A stretch of DNA of 64,000 bases, from the NCBI RefSeq assembly GCF_002242805.1, contig NZ_MCGQ01000034.1:62001-126000 (forward strand). The letters are read 5' to 3'. This DNA comes from Streptomyces diastatochromogenes. Its GTDB lineage: Bacteria > Actinomycetota > Actinomycetes > Streptomycetales > Streptomycetaceae. Both the position numbers and the translations under genes were made by a program. Positions within the stretch are counted from its first letter, which is position 1. Every line of letters starts with the position of its first letter. Shown here piece by piece: positions 50,604 to 59,446 of this stretch. The notes under the pieces were generated by a model. That model worked only from the letters and a program-made list of their open reading frames with translations, did no database searches and was not told the origin of the DNA.

Positions 50604-51943
50604 GCGTCCACCTTCTTGCTGTGCGTGGCGGCCAGGGCCGGGGAGGCCGCGGCGGATCCGATGACACCGCCACCGGTGCCGCTGAAGTCGTATGCGGTCT
50701 CGGCGTGCTCGGCCTGGTCGATGCCCGAGACTTCCTCGTCCTCGCTGACCCGCATTCCGATGGTCTTGTCGAGGAGGAAGGCGAGGACCGCGGAGGCGAT
50801 CAGCGAGTAGGCGAGGACCGCACCGACACCGGCGCACTGCTTCCACAGCTGGGTCCAGGTGTGGTCGCCGTAGAAGACGCCCGTGGCCTCGGACTGGCCC
50901 TTGCCGGTGGCGAAGAAGCCGATGAGCAGGGAGCCGATGATGCCGCCGACCATGTGGACACCGACGACGTCCAGCGAGTCGTCGTAGCCGAACTTGAACT
51001 TCAGCCCGACGGCCGCGGCGCAGGCGACACCGGCGATGGCGCCGACGGCGATCGCACCGAGCGGGGAGACCGCGCCACCGGACGGGGTGATCGCGACCAG
51101 ACCGGCGACCGCACCGGAGGCGGCGCCCAGCGTGGTGAACGCGCCGTGCCGGATCTTCTCGTAGGCGAGCCAGGCCAGCATGGCGGCGGCCGTCGCGACC
51201 TGCGTGTTGACGAACATCAGCGCGCCGACGCCGTCGTCGTTGCCGAGCCACGAACCGGCGTTGAAGCCGAACCAGCCGAACCACAGCAGACCGGCACCGA
51301 GCATGACCAGCGGGAGGCTGTGCGGGCGCATCGGGTCCTTCTTGAAGCCGACGCGCTTGCCGATGACCAGGATCACGCCGAGGGCCCCGGCACCGGCGTT
51401 GATGTGCACCGCCGTACCACCGGCGAAGTCGATCACACCGAGCTTGTAGGCCCAGCCGTCGGCACCCCAGACCCAGTGGGCGACCGGGACGTAGACGATC
51501 GTGAGCCACAGGGCGATGAAGAGCGACCAGGCGGAGAACTTGACGCGGTCCGCGAGGGCGCCGCTTATCAGGGCCGGCGTGATGATCGCGAACATCAGCT
51601 GGAACACCATGAAGACGAAGATCGGGATGGTGTAGCCGTCCCACAGCTCCGTCAGCCCGATGTTGCTGAGGCCGAACCAGTCGGAGTTCCAGCCGATGAG
51701 GCTGTTGTGCGTGCCGAATGCGAGGGAGAAGCCGTAGAGCACCCACAGAATGGTGACGATGCCCATGCTGATGAAGCTCATCATCAGCATGTTGAGGGTG
51801 CTCTTGACCCGGACCATGCCTCCGTAGAAGAAGGCCAGGCCCGGGGTCATGAGCAGCACCAGGGCGGAACAGATGAGCATGAAGCCTGTGTTCGCGGAGG
51901 ACAGCTTGGGTGCCTCCGCGGCAAGCGTGATGGCTGGTGCCAT
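50600..51943 (-). CDS. amtB: Ammonium transporter AmtB
   Basis: The product has 447 residues from ATG 51943, with GAGGAG upstream. The protein has 11 helices and the twin-His channel pair (GTAVHINAGAGALG and VGVHMVGGIIG). Phe and Trp of the outer gate are conserved in the helix around GLAFFYGG. It imports ammonium and is blocked by GlnK. The promoter region holds a GlnR-type operator. Confidence 0.94.
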   Translation of the reverse strand: MAPAITLAAEAPKLSSANTGFMLICSALVLLMTPGLAFFYGGMVRVKSTLNMLMMSFISMGIVTILWVLYGFSLAFGTHNSLIGWNSDWFGLSNIGLTELWDGYTIPIFVFMVFQLMFAIITPALISGALADRVKFSAWSLFIALWLTIVYVPVAHWVWGADGWAYKLGVIDFAGGTAVHINAGAGALGVILVIGKRVGFKKDPMRPHSLPLVMLGAGLLWFGWFGFNAGSWLGNDDGVGALMFVNTQVATAAAMLAWLAYEKIRHGAFTTLGAASGAVAGLVAITPSGGAVSPLGAIAVGAIAGVACAAAVGLKFKFGYDDSLDVVGVHMVGGIIGSLLIGFFATGKGQSEATGVFYGDHTWTQLWKQCAGVGAVLAYSLIASAVLAFLLDKTIGMRVSEDEEVSGIDQAEHAETAYDFSGTGGGVIGSAAASPALAATHSKKVDA

Positions 51944-52350
51944 CGGCGTCTCCTCGTCGGTTGGTACGGCCCCGTGCGGGCGAAGCCTGAGAGCGGTCCG
52001 GTTCAGTGAGGGGTGGGCCGGTTATGCGCCATGAGATTGGCGCAGCGCGGTTTCGGTGGAAGCCCCTCGTTGTTTCGCCGGGGTGACGAAGGCGCATGGC
52101 GTGTTACGCGTTTATGAACTGCCGGATGTCCGGCGCGCTGATCGTTATCGTGACGCAACCATCTTGAATGGCACCGCAACCATGCATTGAGGGACCACGA
52201 CGGCGAGCAACCACGTCCGCGAGAGCGGCGCCGGTTTAGGCGCAAAAAAGGGTCCGGCCGCGGCGGGCCTCTCGATGACCTGGCGTGGGGGAGCCGAGTC
52301 GGGCAGTTCGGGAGGACCGGCCGCGGCCGGGGCATGCGTGTCCTGCGGGG
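51944..52350. promoter_or_regulatory. amtB promoter region and nsdA 3' end
   Basis: Beside the GlnR-type boxes (52072-52087 and 52092-52107) the region holds a ribosome-binding site for amtB at its left end and the GC-rich stretch after the nsdA stop on the right. No additional gene was found. Confidence 0.6.
52072..52107 (-). promoter_or_regulatory. GlnR-type operator upstream of amtB
   Basis: Read on the minus strand, GTCAC-n6-GAAAC (52087 to 52072) is a perfect match to the gTnAC-n6-GaAAC box. A weaker second box GTAAC-n6-TGCGC (52107 to 52092) lies four bases upstream. The pair resembles the a/b operator known for S. coelicolor amtB, although the spacing between GTnAC halves is 20 bases rather than the usual 22. 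GlnR probably activates the operon under nitrogen limitation. Confidence 0.75.
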
Positions 52351-53835
52351 TCAGACGGCCTCGGCGGTCTCCGGGAGGTCGACGGCGAGCTGGTCGGTGA
52401 GGTCGACGACGGCGCTGAGATCGCCGAAATCGCGCACGGCCGTGTCGACCGTCTTTCGGATACGAGTGTTCACACGCTCGGAGCGGACCTTCTTGGCGAT
52501 GTCCATGGCCTGCGAGGCGTACTCCGTGCTGCGCTCGGGCTCGCGCTGGAGCAGGTGCACGGTGGCCATGCCGATCAGGTTCAGCGCATACGACCGCTGG
52601 TGCTCGCTGTCCTTGGCGAACAGCTCCACGGCCTGCTCCATCAGCGGCTCGGCCAGCGAGGCGTAGGTGGGGCTGCGTCCGGCGACGTAGGCCAGGTCGC
52701 GGAAGGAGTGGGAGTTCTCCCCGTACAGCTCGGCCTCGGAGAAGAAGCGGATCCAGTCGGGGTCCGGCTCGTCCCACTCGTCGGCCTCGCCGAAGGTGTC
52801 CTCGGCCATCCGGACCGCCCGCTTGCACTTGCCGGGCTGGCCCATGTTGGCGTACGCGCGGGCCTCCATCGCATACAGCATGGACTGGGTACGCGGGCTC
52901 GCGCAGTCGCGGCTGCCGTACTGGGCGAGGTGGATCAGCTCCAGGGCGTCGTCGGGCCGGCCGAGATGGATCATCTGGCGGCTCATGCTGGAGAGGATGT
53001 AGGAGCCCAGCGGCCTGTCGCCGGCCTCCTTGGCGGCGTGCAGGGCGAGGACGAAGTACTTCTGCGCGGTGGGCTGGAGCCCGACGTCGTACGACATCCA
53101 GCCGGCCAGCTCGGCCAGCTCGGCGGCGACCTTGAAGAGCTTGCGGGCGGTGGCCTCGGGCTGGGGTTCCTGGAGGAGGTCGGTGACCTCGTGCAGCTGG
53201 CCGACGACCGCCTTGCGGCGCAGGCCGCCGCCGCACTGGGCGTCCCACTGGCGGAACATCCGGGTGGTGGACTCCAGCAGGTCCAGCTCGGGCTTGGACA
53301 GCCGGCCGGGCCTGCGGGACTCGAAGACGGGCTCGGGCTCGAACTCGGGCGGGACCGGCGAGGAGGGTGCCGGCACGAGCCAGCGCTGCATGGGCTCGAT
53401 GAGGGACGGGCCCGCGGACAGGGCCAGCGAGGTCCCGAGGAAGCCGCGCCGCGCCAGCATCAGGTCGCTGCGCGAGAACTCGCTGAGCAGGGCCACCGTC
53501 TGCGGACCCGTCCAGGGCAGGTCGACGCCGGACGCGGAGGGTGACTGGCGGGCGGCGCGCAGACCGAGGTCCTCGATGGAGACGACACAGCCGAAGCGCT
53601 CCGAGAACAGCTCGGAGAGGATCCGCGGGATCGGCTCGCGCGGGTTCTCCCCGTCCAGCCAGCGGCGCACCCGTGAGGTGTCCGTGGAGATGTGGTTGGC
53701 ACCCAACTGGCGTGCCCTTCGGTTCACCTGGCGGGCCAGTTCGCCCTTGGACCAGCCGCTGCGCACGAACCACGAACCGAGCAGCTCGTTGGGGCGCTTG
53801 TCAGCGTTCGTACCGCTACCGCCGTTGCCGCCCAC
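52351..53835 (-). CDS. nsdA: Transcriptional/differentiation repressor NsdA
   Basis: The product has 494 residues from GTG 53835; a TTG 15 codons upstream is also open. The N-terminal HTH segment is SWFVRSGWSKGELARQVNRRARQ followed by TSRVRRWLDGENP; the rest is a TPR-like helical solenoid. NsdA was named in S. coelicolor as a negative regulator of sporulation and antibiotic production, and the neighbour amtB is the same there. It is transcribed leftward with no coupled partner. Confidence 0.85.
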   Translation of the reverse strand: MGGNGGSGTNADKRPNELLGSWFVRSGWSKGELARQVNRRARQLGANHISTDTSRVRRWLDGENPREPIPRILSELFSERFGCVVSIEDLGLRAARQSPSASGVDLPWTGPQTVALLSEFSRSDLMLARRGFLGTSLALSAGPSLIEPMQRWLVPAPSSPVPPEFEPEPVFESRRPGRLSKPELDLLESTTRMFRQWDAQCGGGLRRKAVVGQLHEVTDLLQEPQPEATARKLFKVAAELAELAGWMSYDVGLQPTAQKYFVLALHAAKEAGDRPLGSYILSSMSRQMIHLGRPDDALELIHLAQYGSRDCASPRTQSMLYAMEARAYANMGQPGKCKRAVRMAEDTFGEADEWDEPDPDWIRFFSEAELYGENSHSFRDLAYVAGRSPTYASLAEPLMEQAVELFAKDSEHQRSYALNLIGMATVHLLQREPERSTEYASQAMDIAKKVRSERVNTRIRKTVDTAVRDFGDLSAVVDLTDQLAVDLPETAEAV

Positions 53836-54291
53836 TGGAACGCCCCCATCCCTGAGACCACTTGTCGCCGAATGCGCCAAGCCCTATCAGAATGCCGGTA
53901 AATACGGCCTCCGTCCGCCGGTTCTCACCCTTCGAACGAGCTGACGACTTGCCTCCGGCATACCCACGGGTGCATGTGCCCCCAGGCCTCGCACACTCAC
54001 AGTAATCCTACGATCACCGACCCAGCCATGGCGATCCCTGAAACGCCACCATTCGCCACCCCTTCGAATGAACTCACGATCGCCTCCACGCGATTCACTT
54101 GACATAGGACGGCCGGAAGTGGGCGGAGTGATGCGCGCAGGGGCGCGCGAAGTCCGATGCACCACCCGTGGCGCTGCAAAGCGCCGCCTTGGCCTCGCGG
54201 GAGCGGGGGAAGGCGGAGCCGTAGGGTCACGTTCCGCTTCCGTCTCGCTCCGTGTCGTAACCACCGGCGCGCTGGACCCGTTGGAGGGGGC
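53836..54291. promoter_or_regulatory. Divergent intergenic region with imperfect 31-bp repeats
   Basis: A 456-base region between nsdA and the primase-like gene contains two related segments: 53926-53956 (CACCCTTCGAACGAGCTGAC...) and 54057-54087 (CACCCCTTCGAATGAACTCA...). They share about 80% of bases in the same orientation. This could be a regulator-binding site upstream of nsdA. No gene is present. Confidence 0.5.
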
Positions 54292-54954
54292 ATGGGCTTC
54301 ACGATCGGCGGCATTCGCGAGATCCGCTCCGGCACGCGTCGGCGCGGTCGCTCGTCGGAGTGCACCGCCGTCGCCGAGTTCACCGGGCTGTGGGGCTGGG
54401 ACGTGGTGCCGGGCGCACGGGCCGCGGCGGGCGCCTGCTCCTGCGGGCACCCGGACTGTCCGGCGCCGGGCGCACACCCGCTCGACTTCGCGCCGCAGGT
54501 GTCGGCCGGGGCCACGCTCGACGAGGTGTCCAAGGCCTGGGCCGAGTTCCCGGGTGCGTCCGTGATGCTGCCCGTCGGCCGCGCGTTCGACGTCGTCGAG
54601 GTCGCCGAGCCCGCCGGTCGCCGCGCCCTGGTCCGCCTGGAGCGCATGGGCCTCCCGCTCGGCCCGGTCACCGCGACCCCGGACGGCCGCGCCCACTTCT
54701 TCGTCGCCCCCGGCGCCGCCGCCGAACTCGCCCAGCTGCTCTACCGCATGGGCTGGGACGACCCCTCCGCCCTGGACCTGCGCGGCCTCGGCCCGGGCAC
54801 GTACGTCACCGCCCCGCCCTCCGACCGGGGCGGCCTGGGTCCGGTGCGCTGGCTGCGCCCGCCGGCCCTGGACTCGGCGACCCGGCCACCGGCGGCCCGG
54901 CTGCTGCTGGGCACGCTGGCGTATGTGGCGCACCGGTCGCGGGCGCGGGCGTGA
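54292..54954 (+). CDS. Prim-Pol-like (bifunctional DNA primase/polymerase N-terminal) protein
   Basis: The product has 220 residues from ATG 54292, preceded by GGAGGGGG. The sequence has LWGWDVVPGARAAAGACSCGH with a CxC zinc-like pair and a segment GRAFDVVEVAEPAG that matches the Prim-Pol N-terminal fold common in Streptomyces. The protein has no helicase domain and no replication partner; it is probably a stand-alone member of unknown use. Confidence 0.7.
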   Translation: MGFTIGGIREIRSGTRRRGRSSECTAVAEFTGLWGWDVVPGARAAAGACSCGHPDCPAPGAHPLDFAPQVSAGATLDEVSKAWAEFPGASVMLPVGRAFDVVEVAEPAGRRALVRLERMGLPLGPVTATPDGRAHFFVAPGAAAELAQLLYRMGWDDPSALDLRGLGPGTYVTAPPSDRGGLGPVRWLRPPALDSATRPPAARLLLGTLAYVAHRSRARA

Positions 54955-54979
54955 CGGCCGTATCCGCGGCGCACATGGC

Positions 54980-55020
54980 GAAGCGCCCGTCCCCAACTGC
55001 ACCTTGGGAGCGGGCGCTTC
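54980..55020. terminator. Terminator between primase-like gene and ftsY
   Basis: GAAGCGCCCG (54980-54989) pairs with CGGGCGCTTC (55011-55020), followed by TTTCG. Shared by two convergent genes. Confidence 0.8.
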
Positions 55021-55050
55021 TTTCGCGACTCAGAAGATTCGCTACCTGAG

Positions 55051-56253
55051 TCAGTCACCGATCAGGGCGTCCACGAACGCCTCCGGCTCGAACGGCGCCA
55101 GGTCGTCCGCGCCCTCGCCGAGGCCGACCAGCTTGACCGGCACGCCCAGCTCGCGCTGGACCGCGACCACGATGCCGCCCTTGGCGGTGCCGTCCAGCTT
55201 GGTCAGCACGATGCCGGTGATGTCCACCACCTCGGCGAACACCCGGGCCTGCACCAGACCGTTCTGGCCGGTGGTGGCGTCGAGGACGAGCAGCACCTCG
55301 TCCAGCGGCGCGTGCTTCTCGACCACACGCTTGACCTTGCCCAGCTCGTCCATGAGGCCGGTCTTGGTGTGCAGACGCCCGGCGGTGTCGATGAGGACGA
55401 CGTCGACCCCCATCTCCTTGCCTTCCTTGACCGCGTCGAAAGCGACGGAGGCGGGGTCGCCGGCCTCGGGCCCGCGCACGGTGTAGGCGCCGACCCGCTC
55501 GCCCCAGGTCTGCAGCTGGTCGGCGGCGGCGGCACGGAAGGTGTCGGCGGCGCCGAGGACGACCGTACGGCCGTCGGCGACCAGGACGCGGGCGAGCTTG
55601 CCGGTGGTGGTGGTCTTGCCGGTGCCGTTGACGCCGACGACCATCACGATGCCGGGCTTGCGGTCCTCGGGCTCGGTCTTCACCGTGCGGTCGAATTCGG
55701 TGCCGACCAGCTTGAGCAGCTCGTCGCGCAGCAGGCCGCGCAGCTCCTGCGGGGTGCGGGTGCCGAGCACCTTCACACGCTCGCGCAGCCGCTCGACCAG
55801 CTCCTGCGTGGGCTGCACACCGACGTCGGCGGTGAGCAGCGTGTCCTCGATCTCCTCCCAGGTCTCGTCGTCGAGGTGCTCGCGGGACAGCAGCGTGAGC
55901 AGGCCCTTGCCGAGGGCGTTCTGCGAGCGGGACAGGCGGGCGCGCAGGCGGACCAGCCGCCCGGCGGTGGGCTCCGGGATCTCGATCTCGGGAGCCTCGA
56001 TGACGGGAGGCTCCTCCACGGCGACCGGTGCCGAGCCGCCGGGGAGATCCACCTCCTCGATCGTCCGGCGCGGTTCGTCGCGCGGCGTCTCGGCCTCGTC
56101 GCCGACGTGCGGCTCGGCCGGGGGCGCGGTGATGTCGGGCGCGGCGGGTGGCGGCGGGGGCAGCGGCTTCCTGCGCCGGCTGCCGACGATGAGCCCGCCG
56201 ATCGCGCCGAGCACGACCACGGCGATGACTACAGCAAGGATGACGGTTTCCAT
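55051..56253 (-). CDS. ftsY: Signal recognition particle receptor FtsY
   Basis: The product has 400 residues from ATG 56253. An N-terminal helix (TVILAVVIAVVVLGAIGGLIV) is followed by an acidic/Pro region and the NG domain: VVGVNGTGKTTTTGKLAR, DTAGRLHTKTGLMDELGKV and TKLDGTAKGG. It is the receptor that brings Ffh-ribosome complexes to the membrane. The membrane anchor distinguishes it from E. coli FtsY. Confidence 0.95.
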   Translation of the reverse strand: METVILAVVIAVVVLGAIGGLIVGSRRRKPLPPPPPAAPDITAPPAEPHVGDEAETPRDEPRRTIEEVDLPGGSAPVAVEEPPVIEAPEIEIPEPTAGRLVRLRARLSRSQNALGKGLLTLLSREHLDDETWEEIEDTLLTADVGVQPTQELVERLRERVKVLGTRTPQELRGLLRDELLKLVGTEFDRTVKTEPEDRKPGIVMVVGVNGTGKTTTTGKLARVLVADGRTVVLGAADTFRAAAADQLQTWGERVGAYTVRGPEAGDPASVAFDAVKEGKEMGVDVVLIDTAGRLHTKTGLMDELGKVKRVVEKHAPLDEVLLVLDATTGQNGLVQARVFAEVVDITGIVLTKLDGTAKGGIVVAVQRELGVPVKLVGLGEGADDLAPFEPEAFVDALIGD

Positions 56254-56425
56254 AACCCGTCCAGTATCAGCCATGGGTTGCGGCGGAGCCCTGCTTGTAC
56301 CTTCCTCCGAGAGACAAACGACCCGTAAGGCGAGGAGTCGGACCAAAGTACGATGGCAGCGACTCTATCAACGCGCGTAGAGTCCCCACGTCCCCTGTCC
56401 CCCCACCCCTAGGGCATCGTCTTTC

Positions 56426-57883
56426 ATGAGCAAGACAGCCGAGACCGAAGGCGCTCTCGAGACCCGTGGCATCGAGCAGGTACCCGACCACGAGCGCACC
56501 GCGAGAACCCGGGAGCTGTTCCCGACCTGGGTCGGCGCCAACATCAGCGTGCTGCTGCTCACCATGGGCGCGAGCCTGGTGGTGGCGTACCACCTGAACA
56601 TCTGGCAGGCGCTCGTCGTCGCGGTCGCCGCGCCGATCGTGTCGTACGGCCTGGTCGGGCTGATCGGCATCGCGGGCAAGCGCGGCGGGGCGCCCGGCAT
56701 GGCGCTGTCGCGCGCGGTGTTCGGGCAGCGCGGCAATCTGCTGCCCGGTTCGGTGATCTGGGTCGCCCGCTGGGGCTGGGAGACGATCAACGCGGTGACC
56801 GGCGCCTACGCGATGCTCACCATCCTGGACATCGTGTTCGGCATCAAGGCCAACAGCGTGCTGGACCTGGTGACACTGCTGGTGTTCGTGGTCGCGACCT
56901 TCGCGATCTCGGGGCTGGGCATCAACGCCGTCCAGAAGTGCAACAAGTACGCGACCTACTTCTTCGGCGTCTTCTCGGTCCTGGTCCTGGTGTACCTGGC
57001 CGTGAACACCGACTGGTCGAAGGTGACGGCTCACAGCGCCGGTTCCACGGCCGCGGTGATCACCGGCATCGGCATGATCGCGGCGGGTGGCGTCAGCTGG
57101 ATCCCGTCGGCACCCGACTTCACCCGGTATCTGCCGCGCACGGCGTCGTCGAAGGCGATCGTGGGCACGGCGGTGGGCGGTGCCGGCATCGTCGTGCTGC
57201 CGATGGTGCTGATGGGCGCGGTGATGGCGGTCGCCACCCCCGACCTGGCCTCGGCCTCCGACCCGGTCTCCTTCCTCGGCGAGATCCTGCCGACCTGGAT
57301 CGCGGTGCCGTACCTGCTGATCGCGCTGATCGGCATGCTGCTGATCAACTCCATGTCGATGTACTCGGCCGGCTTCACCGCGCAGACCCTCGGCTTCAAG
57401 GTGCCGCGGCACTGGGCGGTCTCGGTCAACGCCGTGATCTCGCTGGTCTTCGGCGGGGTGCTGATGCTCGTGGCGACCAGCTTCATGGGCTCCTTCATCG
57501 CCTTCCTCTCCCTGCTCGCGGTGGCCTTCTCCGCCTGGGTCGGCGTGTTCGGCGCGGACATGCTGCGCCGCACGGAGTACGACGGCCGGGCCATGACCGA
57601 CACCACCCGCACCAGCGCCTACTGGTACCGGGGCGGCTTCTCCCCCGCCGCGGTGGCCGCCTGGGCGATCGGCCTGGTGGCGGGCCTGATGTTCACCACC
57701 TCGGACTGGTTCACCGGCCCGCTGGCGAAGAACAACGTCATCGGCGAGTACGGCCTGGGCTGGGTCGCCACGATCGTGATCTCCGGCCTGCTGTACCTGG
57801 CGCTTCCGAAGCCGGCGGTGGTCACACCGCAGGCGGCGGAGGAGGCCGAGGAGGCCGAGGAGGCCGAGCCTCTGGCCGTCTGA
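56426..57883 (+). CDS. NCS1-family purine/cytosine permease
   Basis: The product has 485 residues and about twelve helices. PTWVGANISVLLLTMGASLV, GGAPGMALSRAVFGQRGNLLP and SWIPSAPDFTRYLP are NCS1 signatures; it most resembles CodB-like permeases. The C-terminus has EEAEEAEEAEPLAV. It probably takes up cytosine, a purine or a related base. It is divergent from ftsY. Confidence 0.85.
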   Translation: MSKTAETEGALETRGIEQVPDHERTARTRELFPTWVGANISVLLLTMGASLVVAYHLNIWQALVVAVAAPIVSYGLVGLIGIAGKRGGAPGMALSRAVFGQRGNLLPGSVIWVARWGWETINAVTGAYAMLTILDIVFGIKANSVLDLVTLLVFVVATFAISGLGINAVQKCNKYATYFFGVFSVLVLVYLAVNTDWSKVTAHSAGSTAAVITGIGMIAAGGVSWIPSAPDFTRYLPRTASSKAIVGTAVGGAGIVVLPMVLMGAVMAVATPDLASASDPVSFLGEILPTWIAVPYLLIALIGMLLINSMSMYSAGFTAQTLGFKVPRHWAVSVNAVISLVFGGVLMLVATSFMGSFIAFLSLLAVAFSAWVGVFGADMLRRTEYDGRAMTDTTRTSAYWYRGGFSPAAVAAWAIGLVAGLMFTTSDWFTGPLAKNNVIGEYGLGWVATIVISGLLYLALPKPAVVTPQAAEEAEEAEEAEPLAV

Positions 57884-57937
57884 CGCTCCGTCAGCTACCG
57901 TCCCCCTCCACCGAGCCGCACCGGAGGGGGACTTCCC

Positions 57938-58909
57938 ATGCCCGTCACGGTCGTACGTTTCAACCTCGTCGCACCCGGCGCCACCCCCGCCGCTCTCGCC
58001 GCCCGCTACCGGGCCGCCCTGGAGATGGCCGCGTACGCGGACCAGCACGGGATCACCACCGTGCAGACCGAGGAGCACCACGGCGCGGACAACAACTGGC
58101 TGCCCTCGCCGTTCGCCTTCGCGGGCGCGGTGTTCGGGGCGACCCGGAACATCGCGGTGACGGTGTCGGCGGTGATCGGCCCACTGCACGATCCGCTGCG
58201 GCTGGCCGAGGAGATCGCGGTGCTGGATCTGCTCAGCGGCGGCCGGCTGGTGACGGTGGCCGGGATCGGTTACCGGCCCGAGGAGTACGCCCTGTTCGAC
58301 GTGGACTGGAAGCGGCGCGGCCGGCTCCAGGACGAGCTGCTGGAGACCCTGCTGAAGGCATGGACCGGCGAGGAGTTCACCTACCGGGGCCGTACGGTAC
58401 GGCTCACCCCGCGCCCGTACACCGATCCGCACCCCCTGCTGCTGGTCGGCGGCTCCTCGAAGGCCGCCGCCCGCCGGGCCGCCCGGCTCGGCCTGCCGTT
58501 CTTCCCCAGCGCGCATCTGCCGGAGCTGGAGGCGTACTACAAGGAGCAGCTCACGGAGTACGGCACCGAGGGCTGGACGATGATGCCCGCCGCCGAGACT
58601 CCGCTGCTGCACGTCGCCGAGGATCCGGACCGGGCGTGGTCCACGTACGGCGAGCACTTCCTGCACGAGGCCCGGACCTACGCCTCCTGGCAGTCCCGCG
58701 ACATCCGCTCGGCCGTGAAGTCGGCGGCCACGACGGTCGAGGAACTGCGCGCGGAGGGCGTGTACCGGATCCTCACGCCGGAGGAGTGCGTGGCGCAGGG
58801 CCTGGACAGCCTCGTACTGCATCCGCTGGCGGGTGGGATGCCGGTGGCGGAGGGGTGGCGGAGCCTGCGGTTGTTCGCGGAGCGGGTGCTTCCGGCGCTG
58901 GCGGGCTGA
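57938..58909 (+). CDS. LLM-class flavin-dependent oxidoreductase
   Basis: The product has 323 residues; GGAGGGGG lies 7 bases upstream. The bacterial-luciferase TIM-barrel pattern is present: TTVQTEEHHGADNNWLPSPF, VIGPLHDPLRLAEEIAVLDLLS, VAGIGYRPEEY, LLVGGSSKAAARRAARLG. Such enzymes use F420 or FMN. No product is indicated. It follows the NCS1 gene by 54 bases. Confidence 0.88.
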   Translation: MPVTVVRFNLVAPGATPAALAARYRAALEMAAYADQHGITTVQTEEHHGADNNWLPSPFAFAGAVFGATRNIAVTVSAVIGPLHDPLRLAEEIAVLDLLSGGRLVTVAGIGYRPEEYALFDVDWKRRGRLQDELLETLLKAWTGEEFTYRGRTVRLTPRPYTDPHPLLLVGGSSKAAARRAARLGLPFFPSAHLPELEAYYKEQLTEYGTEGWTMMPAAETPLLHVAEDPDRAWSTYGEHFLHEARTYASWQSRDIRSAVKSAATTVEELRAEGVYRILTPEECVAQGLDSLVLHPLAGGMPVAEGWRSLRLFAERVLPALAG

Positions 58910-58962
58910 GCTGCGGCGATAACCGGTGGTCCGGCCGGCAGCGGCGGTGCTGCACTGGGGTC

Positions 58963-59322
58963 ATGAGTCTGAGCGTGGATGTGGTCGTCCGGGGACCGGA
59001 CGGGGAGTTCGACGTGCTCGACGTGCCCGAGGGCTGCAACGACGCGGCCGGATTCGAGTCCTGGCGCTGGAAGGTATGGGGATCGGACGCGGTGCGCTCA
59101 CTGGGGGCCCGCTGGTTTCCGCTGCTGGACGGCGAGTGGCTCGAGGTCGCGAACGGGGAGCTGCCGGAGTTCCTGGCGGAGATCGCCCTGCTGCGTGCCC
59201 ACCTGGACCTGATCGGAGGGGCGACCGGGGTGGATCCGTGGGGGATCGGCCGCCGCCTGGACAACATCGAGGCGGCGGCGTTGCGCGCCCGGAGACTCGG
59301 GGCCGGCGTCCTCATCTGGTGA
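58963..59322 (+). CDS. Hypothetical protein
   Basis: The product has 119 residues from ATG 58963. It is acidic with several Trp (SWRWKVWGSDAVRSLG) and the helical C-terminus LDNIEAAALRARRLGAG. No family is recognised. The stop codon lies inside a 16-bp tandem duplication. Confidence 0.6.
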   Translation: MSLSVDVVVRGPDGEFDVLDVPEGCNDAAGFESWRWKVWGSDAVRSLGARWFPLLDGEWLEVANGELPEFLAEIALLRAHLDLIGGATGVDPWGIGRRLDNIEAAALRARRLGAGVLIW

Positions 59323-59347
59323 GACAGCAGAATCTGGTGAGACAGCA
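59314..59347. repeat. 16-bp direct duplication over a stop codon
   Basis: ATCTGGTGAGACAGCA occurs at 59314-59329 and 59332-59347. The first copy contains the stop codon of the preceding gene (TGA 59320-59322). Confidence 0.85.
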
Positions 59348-59350
59348 CAC

Positions 59351-59389
59351 CGCCGCCCCCGCTCGGGCAGTGACCGAGCGGGGGCGGCG
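59351..59389. terminator. Strong terminator hairpin
   Basis: CGCCGCCCCCGCTCGG (59351-59366) pairs with CCGAGCGGGGGCGGCG (59374-59389), a 16-base perfect stem between convergent genes. Confidence 0.9.
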
Positions 59390-59446
59390 GACGGTACGAG
59401 GAGGCGGGCAGCGGGGACTTGGCCCGTCTCCTCGGGACGGTGGGGC

